Made by a program: the position numbers and the translations under genes. A DNA stretch of 53,739 bases from Planctomycetaceae bacterium (GTDB lineage Bacteria; Planctomycetota; Planctomycetia; Planctomycetales; Planctomycetaceae), in NCBI GenBank assembly GCA_947476295.1, contig CANJQC010000020.1, positions 1 through 53,739 of the forward strand. The letters run 5' to 3'. The notes under the pieces are model-generated. The model saw nothing but the letters and a program-made list of their open reading frames with translations, made no database searches and was not told where the DNA came from. Positions 8,614-18,212 of the stretch are shown piece by piece (position 1 is the first letter of the stretch; each line of letters starts with the position of its first letter).

Positions 8614-9079
8614 GGGGCGGCAGGTTCGTGGTGAAGGGCAATTTGAGTGAAAGAAGGGTGCTCATACGGTGTACGAATAAACATTAACGTCCATCGCTTG
8701 CATTGTTTTTTATACTCCGCGCGGTCATGAGTGAGAGACTTGGCGAGCGGCATGCGTGAGCTTGCCGGTATAAAAACGAGCACACTGTATTAACGTCACG
8801 CATTTCCGGCATTGTGGCCGGAATATTCAGAATTTCCGAGTTTCACGGAACTTCAAAGTGACAAAACTCGTCAGACAATCCAACCGAGAGCTGAAGAACC
8901 CGGATTTTCGAGTTCCAAAACGACTATAAGTCAGGCCAAACCTCATCTTTCCGGGGATTGCGGCGGTTTGGTGTTTCAAAATTGGTTGACGGGACCGCGA
9001 AGTTGCTGGTAATTTTGCCGCACAGAGGATCCCGGTTGAACTCCTGTCACATAAATCTGAAAATAAATCGAGGCGTATC
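8614..9079. other. Intergenic region between divergent operons, with one hairpin
   Basis: This 466-bp region separates the leftward GH38-like/cmk operon from the rightward PilM-like operon and must hold both promoters. It contains a perfect inverted repeat TTCCGGC/GCCGGAA (8804-8810 and 8817-8823, 6-nt loop). A TATAAAA stretch lies near 8770 and TGTATTA near 8786, but I cannot pair them with a good -35 box. I see no gene in it. Confidence 0.4.
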
Positions 9080-11314
9080 ATGGCGGAACCAGTCAGCGCG
9101 TGGGGCATTGATATTGGTCAGGCGGGCTTGAAAGCGATGAAACTTCGCGTCTCGGACGACGGCGAGCGCGTGGTCGCGGTAGCTTTTGACTATATACCTC
9201 ACCCTAAAATCCTGAGTCAGCCGGATGCGATCCCGGAAGAACTGATTCGTGAGGCGATGAAAACGTTCCTCGACCGGAATAAAATTGATGGTGATTTGAT
9301 CGCAATCAGCGTGCCAGGGCAGAGTTCGCTTGCGAAGTTCATCAAACTGCCGCCCGTGGAATCCAGCAAGGTGGCTGAAATCGTGCGATACGAAGCACGG
9401 CAACAGATTCCGTTCGATCTGAACGACGTGATCTGGGACTATCAGCCGGTTGGGGGTGGCGTCGAAGAGAGCGGCTTTATGCTGGAGGCCGAAGTCGGCC
9501 TGTTCGCAATGAAGCGAGAACTGGTCTATGACGCTCTGAAGCCCTTCACAAACAACGGCAAAGAGGTGGAGATTGTCCAGATCGCACCGCTTGCGCTGTA
9601 CAATTATTTGTCATATGACGTGTTGGGTTTCCGTAAAACGGCTGCGACACCGGAACCTCCGGCCGCAGAGGATTACTATATTGTCCTGGACATGGGGGCT
9701 GATAATACAACGCTGTTGGTATCGAACGGACGCAACATCTGGATTCGTAACGTCCCGATCGGCGGCAACCATTTTACTCGAGCGCTGACTCGTGAAATGA
9801 AGCTCACGTTTGCAAAAGCCGAACATCTCAAATGTAACGCAACAAAGGCACCGGATCCAAAAGCTGTGTTCCAGGCAATGAGGCCGGTGTTCAATGATTA
9901 TGTTTCCGAAATACAGCGGTCGATCGGATACTTTGGTAGTGTGAATCGGTCTGCAAAGATTCGAAAGATCATTGGCGTCGGCAATGGTTTCCGACTGGCC
10001 GGTCTGCAAAAATTCCTCCAGCAGAATCTACAGTATGAAGTGGAGCGACTGGAAGGCCTAGACGGGGTCACGGGAGATGCCGTCCTCACGGATCCGCTTT
10101 TCATCGACAACATGATGACGTTTGCCGTGCCGTATGGATTGGCTCTGCAGGCCATTGGCAAAACGCGGATTCGCACAACGCTCCTGCCGCCTGAGATCGC
10201 CATGGATCGGAAGATCCGCAGCAAGAAACCGTGGGCAATTGCGGCAGCGGCGGGCCTGCTCTTGGCGATGGGTCTGAGCACGTTAGTTAGCGCGTCAGTG
10301 CTTGGGTCGTACAGCGAAAATAAATGGGGCGAGCAGCAGAAATTCACGGATTCTGTCCAAAGCCAGATTGCCGCTCAGAAGTCGGCATATGGAGCGACCG
10401 AAGGGGAGCACAAGAAAATTCTTGAGAACATTGATCGCCTTGTGGCACCCTTGGAAAAGCGTGCAATCTGGTTGGAACTTTTTAAAGCCGTCAATGAATG
10501 TTTGCCGCGTGACGACGGTGATGCATCGGATCAGTCGGATATCACTCTGCAGAACAGAGTGCGCATTGAGTCATTCACCACGATGAGAGTGGCCGATGTT
10601 TCAGCATTTCATAAGGCGTTTTCTGATGCCAAACCGGAATCCCGTCTTGTAGATTTTGATCCCCGTGACCGCAAGCCGCCCGAAAGCAAAGCAGGATACA
10701 TCGTCACCCTGAAAGGGTATCATCTGCACAACAACGAGAACGCTGAATTTACGATGAAAGGCCGACTGTATCTTGATAACACGCTGGTGAAGAATCTTCG
10801 CCAGTGGGAATTGAATTCCGGTGGCGTTTCTGTGCCGGTAGGCAAGATAGGAATCTCCCATCCGATTCTCTCGTTTTCGATCACAAACCAAACCCAATAC
10901 GACCCAAATCAACGTGCTGGCGGAGCACTCACCGGCGGACCACGCGGGGCAGGTGGGTACGGTTCCGGGATGAACATGGGTAACAGGTCATTCGCTTCGG
11001 GATCAGGAGGAGATGGTCTGGGCGGTATGATGTCCCGGAGAGACGTTGATGACGAAGAAGATGTTTCATCAGGATATAGCGGAAGTCCCGGCGGCTTTCC
11101 TGGCGCAGTCGGTGGCATCCCGGGCATTGGTCGGCCCGAACTGAAAGGTCCGTTACTGGCCGACTCAGAAAAAGAAAGAATACTGGTGATTGACAGAACT
11201 GATTTTGTCGTTCAATTTGTGTGGATTCCGACGCTGGAAAAAGCCAGACTGCCGGCAGACCCGCGTTCCGCCATTGCTGCAGAAGGAGCGGCCGCAGAAA
11301 CCAAGAAAAAGTGA
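9080..11314 (+). CDS. pilM: PilM-like type IV pilus assembly protein with a C-terminal membrane and Gly-rich extension
   Basis: The first 370 residues form an actin-like ATPase of the PilM/FtsA type: WGIDIGQAGLKAMKL (phosphate 1), LDMGADNTTLLV (phosphate 2) and IGVGNGFRLAGLQKF (adenosine loop). PilM is a cytoplasmic platform protein that binds PilN in type IV pilus and type II secretion systems. Here a membrane helix follows at about 385-405 (WAIAAAAGLLLAMGLSTLVSA), then a predicted extracytoplasmic region of over 300 residues. The protein is thus about twice the usual 350 residues and may be a PilM-PilN-like fusion. Near residues 610-690 there is a Gly-rich stretch with RRDVDDEED, a motif repeated in the next two gene products. 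It is the first gene of a three-gene operon. Confidence 0.8.
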   Translation: MAEPVSAWGIDIGQAGLKAMKLRVSDDGERVVAVAFDYIPHPKILSQPDAIPEELIREAMKTFLDRNKIDGDLIAISVPGQSSLAKFIKLPPVESSKVAEIVRYEARQQIPFDLNDVIWDYQPVGGGVEESGFMLEAEVGLFAMKRELVYDALKPFTNNGKEVEIVQIAPLALYNYLSYDVLGFRKTAATPEPPAAEDYYIVLDMGADNTTLLVSNGRNIWIRNVPIGGNHFTRALTREMKLTFAKAEHLKCNATKAPDPKAVFQAMRPVFNDYVSEIQRSIGYFGSVNRSAKIRKIIGVGNGFRLAGLQKFLQQNLQYEVERLEGLDGVTGDAVLTDPLFIDNMMTFAVPYGLALQAIGKTRIRTTLLPPEIAMDRKIRSKKPWAIAAAAGLLLAMGLSTLVSASVLGSYSENKWGEQQKFTDSVQSQIAAQKSAYGATEGEHKKILENIDRLVAPLEKRAIWLELFKAVNECLPRDDGDASDQSDITLQNRVRIESFTTMRVADVSAFHKAFSDAKPESRLVDFDPRDRKPPESKAGYIVTLKGYHLHNNENAEFTMKGRLYLDNTLVKNLRQWELNSGGVSVPVGKIGISHPILSFSITNQTQYDPNQRAGGALTGGPRGAGGYGSGMNMGNRSFASGSGGDGLGGMMSRRDVDDEEDVSSGYSGSPGGFPGAVGGIPGIGRPELKGPLLADSEKERILVIDRTDFVVQFVWIPTLEKARLPADPRSAIAAEGAAAETKKK

Positions 11315-11379
11315 CTGCCGGCCATTGTGAGTTCATTCAATTCTGAAGTCTAAAGAAGCGTTAGGCGGGAGTGTGAGTC

Positions 11380-13194
11380 ATGGAAAAACTTAAACCGATT
11401 TTGAAGCAGCGATACTGGATTTGTTTCGGACTGGCGCTGATCTTTGTGCTTGTAGGCTGGTGGAACGCTAGTGGGGACATTGCCACAAAGACAGCAGCGA
11501 GAAAAACGTCGGTGGATGCTTCATTCGCCTTAGCCGAAAAAGGAAAGACAGAACCGAATGAACTTTGGGTGGCCAGCGGAAAGAAAGAGAATGACCAGGA
11601 CGCCGTAGCTTACAAGACAGCTTCATTGAAACTGTGGAACCGTCAGCAGGCTGCCCGGGAATGGCCGGAACAAATTCGCAGCAGTATGCAGTTGATAAAA
11701 TATTTCGATGAAGTCGATTCAAAGGAAACGCGTGAACGCTGGGTGTCTGTCTACGAGCAGCAGATTGAAGATCTTTTGGACATTGTCAAACCTTTTCAGC
11801 CCTACAACGGCGAAGGTCTTGTCACGGTTGACGGCAGTCGAATTACGCGTCAGGCGTACAACAAATGGCAGGTCAACCTGCCTTCGTCGAACGAGATTTG
11901 GTCCAGTCAGGAAGACATTTGGCTCCTCAAGGCACTTTTGACATCCATCTCTCGGACCAACGATTCCGCGACACGAATCACGGAATCCCAAGTGCGTGAA
12001 ATCAGAAAGCTGAAGCTGCGAGGCGGTGATCGCAAGACAGCCGCACGTTCCTTCAGCAGCTCGGGAGGTGGCGGTGGCGGTGGAGGTGGAGGTATGGGGG
12101 GTATGGGAGGACAGCGCGACGTTGATGACGATGACTACTCAGGAAATATAGGAATGGTGGCACCGGGAATCCAGGCGCATCCGGGGACAGCGTTCCAGGG
12201 GAGTGCAGGCGGGGATATCCTGGCGGAGGAATTCGGTGGCGGGCCGGGCGCCGTAGCCTTCGCACAAGGCGGCAACGGCACTCGAGATGTGGACAGCGAC
12301 GATGGCGGCTTTGGAGGGGGTTTAGGAGGTGCTTCGGTGAAATCCGAAGTTCGGTATGTCGATGGAGCGGAAGTGGACATAGGCTACAAAACTCGCGCGT
12401 TCCTGCTGGACGTTGTGATACGGGATGAAAGGCTACCGGATCTGCTGGCGAAATTGACGAACTCTGATTTTCCGGTAGAGATTGTGCGTGTCGAGATTCT
12501 TTCTCGCACTGCGACCCAAGGCATGACAAGTATGAGCGGTGGCACGACGAACCCCGATAGCGATGATGGCGGTGGATTGTTATCCGGGGGAGGTAATCTC
12601 ATGGGGCTCGGTGCCCAGCAGAGCATGGCAGGCCCTCAGGGAATTGGTGGAGGAAATGCATTTGGTGGCATGCAGGGATCTGGAGGTGGTTTCGGTAAAG
12701 GTGGTCGTAGAGGCCGTGATAAGGAGGATTCCAGTGGCCTCCCTCAGGCATCAGATTCAATGTTAGCAGGGGTCGAGGCGGCTAAAGGGGCAGAGTTGTT
12801 TAATGCGGCCATGGCTGACCCACTCTTGGTTGAAGTGCATATCGGAGGATTGATGACGCTTTATATGACACCTGAAGAAACCGAGATGCAGGCGAAGACA
12901 GAGGAGACCGACGCCAAGGAAGCTGGCACAGCATCTCCGGAGGATACCAAAGCTGGTACCACAAATGCTTCAGGAGATTTGAACCCCGGTTCAGAGACCC
13001 CTGAACCGAGCGCAACGCCGGATAAATCCAATACAGGCAGTACAGGCATTCCCGTTCAGGACGCACCAGCTGACAAAGCACCAGCTGAGGGCGGTGTGTC
13101 GGAAGTGCCGGTGCCAGCTCAACCAACGGAATTACCGACAACTGTCGATGGTACTCCGGGGGAGACAATTCCAGGTGGGACACCAGCGCCGTAA
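11380..13194 (+). CDS. Gly-rich membrane-anchored protein, second gene of the PilM-like operon
   Basis: A 604-residue protein with one N-terminal membrane helix (about 12-29, YWICFGLALIFVLVGWW) and a large region predicted outside the cytoplasm, the topology of PilN or PilO. Residues 220-330 and 385-450 are low complexity: poly-Gly runs broken by acidic clusters QRDVDDDDYSG, TRDVDSDDGG and GRDKEDSSG. The C-terminal 90 residues are rich in Pro, Ala, Thr and Glu. A folded segment around 330-385 (VDIGYKTRAFLLDVVIRDERLPDLLAKLTNSDFP, partly quoted by position) looks like the PilO-type ferredoxin-like domain, but this is inference. It starts 65 bp after the PilM-like gene. Its likely job is linking the ATPase to a periplasmic pilus or secretion scaffold. 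Confidence 0.65.
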   Translation: MEKLKPILKQRYWICFGLALIFVLVGWWNASGDIATKTAARKTSVDASFALAEKGKTEPNELWVASGKKENDQDAVAYKTASLKLWNRQQAAREWPEQIRSSMQLIKYFDEVDSKETRERWVSVYEQQIEDLLDIVKPFQPYNGEGLVTVDGSRITRQAYNKWQVNLPSSNEIWSSQEDIWLLKALLTSISRTNDSATRITESQVREIRKLKLRGGDRKTAARSFSSSGGGGGGGGGGMGGMGGQRDVDDDDYSGNIGMVAPGIQAHPGTAFQGSAGGDILAEEFGGGPGAVAFAQGGNGTRDVDSDDGGFGGGLGGASVKSEVRYVDGAEVDIGYKTRAFLLDVVIRDERLPDLLAKLTNSDFPVEIVRVEILSRTATQGMTSMSGGTTNPDSDDGGGLLSGGGNLMGLGAQQSMAGPQGIGGGNAFGGMQGSGGGFGKGGRRGRDKEDSSGLPQASDSMLAGVEAAKGAELFNAAMADPLLVEVHIGGLMTLYMTPEETEMQAKTEETDAKEAGTASPEDTKAGTTNASGDLNPGSETPEPSATPDKSNTGSTGIPVQDAPADKAPAEGGVSEVPVPAQPTELPTTVDGTPGETIPGGTPAP

Positions 13195-13282
13195 AGAGTT
13201 TTTCAGACGATTCGATTCACGATCAACAGCTGACTGCTGCGGATCCGATGCAGATTTCATGAAAGTGTGAGGAAACCTAGCC

Positions 13283-15502
13283 ATGGCAAAATTAAGAGGC
13301 TTTGATTTCAAGGCGTTGCTGTTGAATCATGGAGAAAAATTTGGCGCGGGTGTAATTGTTTTGCTGGGCTTGACTGGACTTGCGACTGCAAGCTGGTCGC
13401 CGTCCACAAAACAACCTAGTAATCTCAAGGTAGTAACGGAGGCAACTCGATCCGCATGGCAGGCGAATGCGTTCACAGACGACAAGAAAGCCGCCTTTGC
13501 AGGCACCCCCGATGTACTCGCACTCGCCGAACAGATGCAGTCTGAAGCAGAAGACCTTGAAAAGTTTTCTACAAGAAACCCGTGGCATCCACCGATTCAT
13601 CTCCCACGTGAACGCCGCGCAGCAATCATCGTACTTGCGCCAACAGATCCGGAATCAAACGCCATATCGATGGTCATGGCTGAGAAACCTGATGCGGAAG
13701 AGGAAGTTGTCGAAGAGATCACGAATCCAAAAAAAATCGACGACGGGCTGGAACCGGAAGTTGGTGAAGAAGTCAAAGACATCTTTGGTGTGGCGGGTGG
13801 TGTGGCGGGTGGTGTGGCGGGTGGTGTGGCGGGTCGCGGGCTGGGTGGAACTGGCGGAGGGGGGGGCAGGTTTTTGCTAGGCATGGGGGGAAACAGAGAC
13901 AAAGATGATGAAGAAGAAGCGTATCAGGCGACAGGCTACGCGGCAGGGGGCTATGGAACAGAGAGCTACAATCCTTACGGCGGTATGACGTCCAATGATC
14001 GCAAAGTCCGTTACCATAGCGGAGTGTCAGTCCGCATGATCTTCCCGCTTCTGGACCAGATTCGCTCTGTCTCTCAATCGCTCCATCTGCCTCAAACTGA
14101 CCCACAGGTGACGCAGGCGATCGACTTTAACGGCTTTCAGATTGAACGTAAGAAAGCTGTGGCGGGGACTGCCCCGTGGTCCGGTGAATGGGAAAGTATT
14201 TCCACGGACGAAATCGGGGAGATCCTTGGGAAGTCTCTTGCTTACGACCTAGAAGTGGTCAATCCCAGTGTGACAAGGAGCGAATTGACCATGCCTCTGC
14301 CCCGTCTGGCAGCTGGGAAATGGACGCTCAAGAATGCATCACACTCAAAATTGGACGATTTCAAGCTGGACGAAGAAGAACAACTGTTGCTTGATCGTTA
14401 CCAAGCGAAACTGCTTGAAGAAGCAGAAAAACGCAAGAAAATGATGCCGAATCAATCCAGAAAGGCTGGCTTTACACAGTTTATGCTGAATGGCTCGGAC
14501 TTAAACAGAGTGGTAGACGATTCCACGGGCGTGACAGATGACCTGTTCGAAGAAATGTCGCAGGGCAAGAAAGATTCAAAGAATAAGTCGAAGTATGACA
14601 ATAAGGAAGAACTCAAGAAGCTGATTAACAAGTCCATGTCCACAGGCCGAGTTCTCCTTGTGCGGTTTATGGACTTCACATGTGATCGCGGCAACTCATA
14701 CATTTATCGTGTTCGCCTGATCATGAACAATCCCAATTTCAACTACCCGGTGGATGAACTTGAACAGCCGGACTTGGCGACTCAGGAAAAAATCTTTTCC
14801 GACTGGAGCGAACCGACTGCTCCTGCATATGTGCCTCAATCGTATCGTTACTACGCGCAACGTGCCGACAATCTGCAGTCAGTCAAGATTGGCATGTTTT
14901 ATGAAAACGAGAAGGCAGGAACACCCGTAATGGCTAATCTGGAAGTGCGAGTTGGTTCGCGCATCGGCGGAAAGTTGAAAATGGAAGTTGTGGACTTGTC
15001 AATGTCTGTGCTTGAGGCTCAAGAGGTCGAATTTAAGTCTCCCGATCTATTGGCAGCAATCGTGCCTTCAATCAAACTCAACAGCAGCGACAGCCCTGAA
15101 CTAAAATCCCACATCGATGCCACGCGTGGTCGCAAACAACTGTCGGATCGAATCACCGTTGTTGACAGTAATGGTGCAATCGTGACTCGTTATGTCGGTG
15201 ATTCGGTCTCCAACGGAGGTCAATTGCGCACCGAAGATCAGGACAGTGTATTCTGTCAGGACATTCTGAAGCTCTACGAGCACCTGAAGCAGGAAGACAC
15301 ATTTGCTGCCGGCCAAATCTATAATGTTGACGACGAAGAAGGCGGCGGTGGTGGCATAATGGGCGGTGGCGGATACGGAGGTGGCATGAGTCGCGGTAGC
15401 GCACTGAGCGGCGGTGGAAAAAAATCCCGCCGTAAAATTGATTTGGACGACGAATCGAATGCCGGCGGAAACAAAGCCCGCCGCAAAAACGACAATAGAT
15501 AG
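13283..15502 (+). CDS. Gly-rich membrane-anchored protein, third gene of the PilM-like operon
   Basis: A 739-residue protein with an N-terminal membrane helix (about 19-38, FGAGVIVLLGLTGLATASW). An acidic segment leads into four GVAG repeats (about 168-184) and a Gly-rich run followed by NRDKDDEEEAYQ. Its central body (about 245-660) has ordinary composition and is probably folded. The tail is Gly-rich again and ends in basic-acidic sequence (KKSRRKIDLDDES). It shares topology and the Gly-plus-RDxDD cassette with the two upstream proteins, and starts 88 bp after the second gene. I do not recognise a named family beyond planctomycete PilM-cluster proteins. Confidence 0.62.
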   Translation: MAKLRGFDFKALLLNHGEKFGAGVIVLLGLTGLATASWSPSTKQPSNLKVVTEATRSAWQANAFTDDKKAAFAGTPDVLALAEQMQSEAEDLEKFSTRNPWHPPIHLPRERRAAIIVLAPTDPESNAISMVMAEKPDAEEEVVEEITNPKKIDDGLEPEVGEEVKDIFGVAGGVAGGVAGGVAGRGLGGTGGGGGRFLLGMGGNRDKDDEEEAYQATGYAAGGYGTESYNPYGGMTSNDRKVRYHSGVSVRMIFPLLDQIRSVSQSLHLPQTDPQVTQAIDFNGFQIERKKAVAGTAPWSGEWESISTDEIGEILGKSLAYDLEVVNPSVTRSELTMPLPRLAAGKWTLKNASHSKLDDFKLDEEEQLLLDRYQAKLLEEAEKRKKMMPNQSRKAGFTQFMLNGSDLNRVVDDSTGVTDDLFEEMSQGKKDSKNKSKYDNKEELKKLINKSMSTGRVLLVRFMDFTCDRGNSYIYRVRLIMNNPNFNYPVDELEQPDLATQEKIFSDWSEPTAPAYVPQSYRYYAQRADNLQSVKIGMFYENEKAGTPVMANLEVRVGSRIGGKLKMEVVDLSMSVLEAQEVEFKSPDLLAAIVPSIKLNSSDSPELKSHIDATRGRKQLSDRITVVDSNGAIVTRYVGDSVSNGGQLRTEDQDSVFCQDILKLYEHLKQEDTFAAGQIYNVDDEEGGGGGIMGGGGYGGGMSRGSALSGGGKKSRRKIDLDDESNAGGNKARRKNDNR
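13787..13834 (+). repeat. Four perfect tandem copies of a 12-bp unit inside a gene
   Basis: GGTGTGGCGGGT is repeated four times without error and encodes GVAG x4. Since 12 is a multiple of three, copy-number change by slippage would lengthen or shorten the linker without a frameshift. Confidence 0.9.
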
Positions 15503-15922
15503 TATTCCCCCATTGGGCCGAGCAGATGTTCGTCGTATCAGATGCCCATCCCTGCCGGAGCGACACAGAAGTCACAGCTTGTCAAGATATGAGCGGCGAC
15601 TTTAGAAAAAAATCATGGGATTCGTAAAAAGAGACCGTATTCAGTTGCTAAGTTGCGAAAAAATGCGTCCAATGAGGGGACGTGGTGATTGGACAAGATG
15701 CAGTAAAAATCTTCATTCAGCCTTGCAAAGAATGATCCTAGGCGTCTGAAGGACAAATTTCCGCTGCTTCAAATCCGGTTGGCATTACTTCCGTGGGGAC
15801 GGAGGGTTCTGGGCCCGTGCAACATGGTGGCTGCGCGTTTTGTTTGGTCGGGTGTCACTATCATCGGGCAATGAGTCGTCCTGTTGAAGTCATGGTGGCG
15901 TTCGTTCGAACGTTCTAAAGCA
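15503..15922. other. Intergenic region after the PilM-like operon
   Basis: I see no gene in this 420-bp stretch. A minus-strand frame overlapping it (15769-16176) runs against the start of the next gene and has no recognisable features. No clear Rho-independent terminator follows the stop at 15502. Confidence 0.4.
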
Positions 15923-17446
15923 ATGGACACACAATTTCCGTTAGCGCCCGTCGCGGATCTTCCGTGGCTGGCGTATGCTTCGCTGCTCGTCATCGCAGTA
16001 TATTTTCGGTTTTCACGTGCGCTAACTATCCGAAATCTGGATTTGTTGCTGACACTGTTGATCGCGGCTGCAGTCGTTGTCTCCAGCCATTTTCGCGATG
16101 TGCCATGGTTTGTGCAAACCGCTGACTCTGAGCGCTCAGCGATGCCTTTAGCTGAGTCGCATTCCGCTGAAGTCACGCAGTCTGATGTGCGAAGTGATTC
16201 CGCATCGCAGCCCGCCTCTGCTGAGCGTCCGATGGTTCGCGTTCATCATCCGGCGTACACATGGAGTTCACTGGCACTTGTCGCGCTGGCCGTATTGCTG
16301 GTCGTACGGTTGATTTTCGATGAATCACTCACGCGCCGTCCTCGACTGGATCAGAATCTGAACCAGGCGGGACTGACATTCCTGTGCATTCCGGCATTTG
16401 CTATTTTGGCGTTCGGCGTATTCCTGAAGCCTGCTCCGGTGACAAACGTGAAAGCAATTGAACATGGTCGAGCGTTATTACAACGACGCGAGGTGGAAGT
16501 AAGCCGAACCGACGTGCGGAGTGACGACCCGGCACCGACGGAAACACTGATCGCTGCGGGCGGGGCTGCGGTGGCTCAGTTGTCCGGAACGTTGCCAAAT
16601 TCAGTATCCGTCAATACCGGTGAAACCCGCGACACGGAACTGCTCGTCGCGAGGATTCTGGTGGTCGGCGCGCACATGGTGGTGATCCTAGGGTTGCTGT
16701 TCATTGGTCGTCAGCACTTCGCCAGTATTCAGTTGGGTGTCGCGATGAGTTGTCTGTACCTGCTGCTGCCGTGTACCGCTGCAAACGTGCATAAGCTGAG
16801 TCATGTGTTGCCGGCGGCGTGCCTTATCTGGGCGATCGCCAGTTACCGAAAGCCAACGGTCGCCGGTGTGCTGCTGGGCTTGGCGTGTGGAACACTGTTC
16901 TTTGCCGTCTTTCTGCTGCCGTTGTGGGCCGTGTTCTACGGCCGCCGAGGTGCCATTCGATTTGGTGTGTCCGTGCTGGGTGTCGTGGTCGTGCTGGCCA
17001 CCTGTCTCATGATGATCAGTGGTGATGCGGATTCATTTTTCAACCGCGTCGTGACGAGTACAAACTGGACCGTTTATCGTCTGCTGGATGACACGTTGAG
17101 TGTTTCACAGACGTCCGTGAGTCATCTGTTTATCCGCATCCCGATGGCGGCGATTTTCTTTGTGATGCTGACTGCCATGACCGTACTGCCTCGACCGAGA
17201 AACCTGGAAAACCTGCTGGCGAATTCAACAGCATTGGTTGTCGCTGCGCAGATGTGGTATCCGGACGACATAGGCACGTACGTTCAATGGTACATGCCAC
17301 TCTTTCTGCTGGTGGTATTTCGACCGCGTCTGGACCGATTTATGCCGCCGGATATGATTGAACGCCAGACGACAACGGTTCCAAACGGCCTCATCTCCGG
17401 TTCGCCTTCGACTGTAGCGATGTCGCGGCTGAGCCTGTATCACTGA
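15923..17446 (+). CDS. Multi-pass membrane protein, function unknown
   Basis: About ten hydrophobic segments make this an integral inner-membrane protein of about 507 residues. A soluble, variable region after the second helix (about 65-115) separates the N-terminal part from the rest. Charged and aromatic loops such as TSTNWTVYRLLDDT between C-terminal helices and the end MWYPDDIGTYVQWYMPLFLLV resemble planctomycete membrane proteins with glycosyltransferase-like (GT-C) layouts, but no catalytic motif is certain. The frame could begin at a TTG (15884); the ATG at 15923 is preferred because MDTQFPLAPVADLPW leads directly into the first helix. Confidence 0.6.
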   Translation: MDTQFPLAPVADLPWLAYASLLVIAVYFRFSRALTIRNLDLLLTLLIAAAVVVSSHFRDVPWFVQTADSERSAMPLAESHSAEVTQSDVRSDSASQPASAERPMVRVHHPAYTWSSLALVALAVLLVVRLIFDESLTRRPRLDQNLNQAGLTFLCIPAFAILAFGVFLKPAPVTNVKAIEHGRALLQRREVEVSRTDVRSDDPAPTETLIAAGGAAVAQLSGTLPNSVSVNTGETRDTELLVARILVVGAHMVVILGLLFIGRQHFASIQLGVAMSCLYLLLPCTAANVHKLSHVLPAACLIWAIASYRKPTVAGVLLGLACGTLFFAVFLLPLWAVFYGRRGAIRFGVSVLGVVVVLATCLMMISGDADSFFNRVVTSTNWTVYRLLDDTLSVSQTSVSHLFIRIPMAAIFFVMLTAMTVLPRPRNLENLLANSTALVVAAQMWYPDDIGTYVQWYMPLFLLVVFRPRLDRFMPPDMIERQTTTVPNGLISGSPSTVAMSRLSLYH

Positions 17447-17517
17447 TGAATCGTGCCTTTCCTGCGAAACTTTCCCGTTCCGGCGATTCATGAGGCCTTA
17501 TGGTGTTCGGAACGCAC

Positions 17518-17535
17518 GGGGATCATAGAATCCCC
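17518..17535. promoter_or_regulatory. Small inverted repeat in the folE upstream region
   Basis: GGGGAT (17518-17523) and ATCCCC (17530-17535) form a perfect 6-bp stem with the loop CATAGA, 53 bp before the folE start. There is no T-run. It may be an operator or a 5' leader hairpin. Confidence 0.25.
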
Positions 17536-17588
17536 AGTTGAGAGTGTCTGCGACTGCGGTTTAATCCGTTCGACGGTAGGGAATCTGA

Positions 17589-18203
17589 ATGACTGACATG
17601 AACAGGATTCTGGCTGGGGGAGCGATTCCTCCGGAGGCTCGCGTTGTGGATCAGCCGCGAATTGAAGCTGCGGTTCGGGAAATTCTGCTGTCGGTGGGTG
17701 AGAATCCTGATCGCGACGGTTTAAAAGAAACTCCGGCCCGAGTTGCCCGCATGTACGCAGAGATTTTCGGCGGACTGCATGTCGACCCCGGACGACATCT
17801 GCAGAAGGTTTTCGAAGAGCAGTACGATGAAATGGTGCTGGTACGGGATATTTCATTCAACAGCATGTGCGAACATCATCTGCTGCCCTTCATGGGCAAG
17901 GCACATGTCGGCTACATTCCACGCGGCAGAGTCACCGGACTCAGCAAACTCGCGAGGGTTGTGGATGAGATCGCTCGGCGCCCGCAGGTTCAGGAACGCA
18001 TGACGCACATGATCGCCGACCTGATTGAAAACGAACTCACGGCCCACGGTGTGATTGTCGTCGTTGAAGCGGAACATACCTGCATGACAATTCGCGGCGT
18101 TAAGAAGCCCGGAGCATTGACTGTCACCAGTGCAGTGCGCGGAATGTTCCGCAACAATCTTGCCAGCCGCGCGGAAGCAATGGCGCTCATCAATGGCAAG
18201 TGA
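17589..18203 (+). CDS. folE: GTP cyclohydrolase I
   Basis: Converts GTP to 7,8-dihydroneopterin triphosphate, the first step of folate and tetrahydropterin synthesis. The zinc ligands of the type IA enzyme are present: Cys94 in [10 protein letters not shown] with His96/His97, and Cys165 in HTCMTIRGV. Other family signatures are [13 protein letters not shown] (44-56), [16 protein letters not shown] (about 108-123) and the C-terminal [11 protein letters not shown]. The length of 204 residues is standard. AGGGA lies six bases before the ATG and supports this start. The following membrane-protein gene starts 9 bp after the stop. Confidence 0.95.
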   Translation: MTDMNRILAGGAIPPEARVVDQPRIEAAVREILLSVGENPDRDGLKETPARVARMYAEIFGGLHVDPGRHLQKVFEEQYDEMVLVRDISFNSMCEHHLLPFMGKAHVGYIPRGRVTGLSKLARVVDEIARRPQVQERMTHMIADLIENELTAHGVIVVVEAEHTCMTIRGVKKPGALTVTSAVRGMFRNNLASRAEAMALINGK

Positions 18204-18212
18204 TGGCCAGTC

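Noticed and set aside
15769-16176. Minus-strand frame of 135 residues
   Set aside because: It overlaps the start of the well-supported membrane-protein gene on the other strand and has shadow-like composition.
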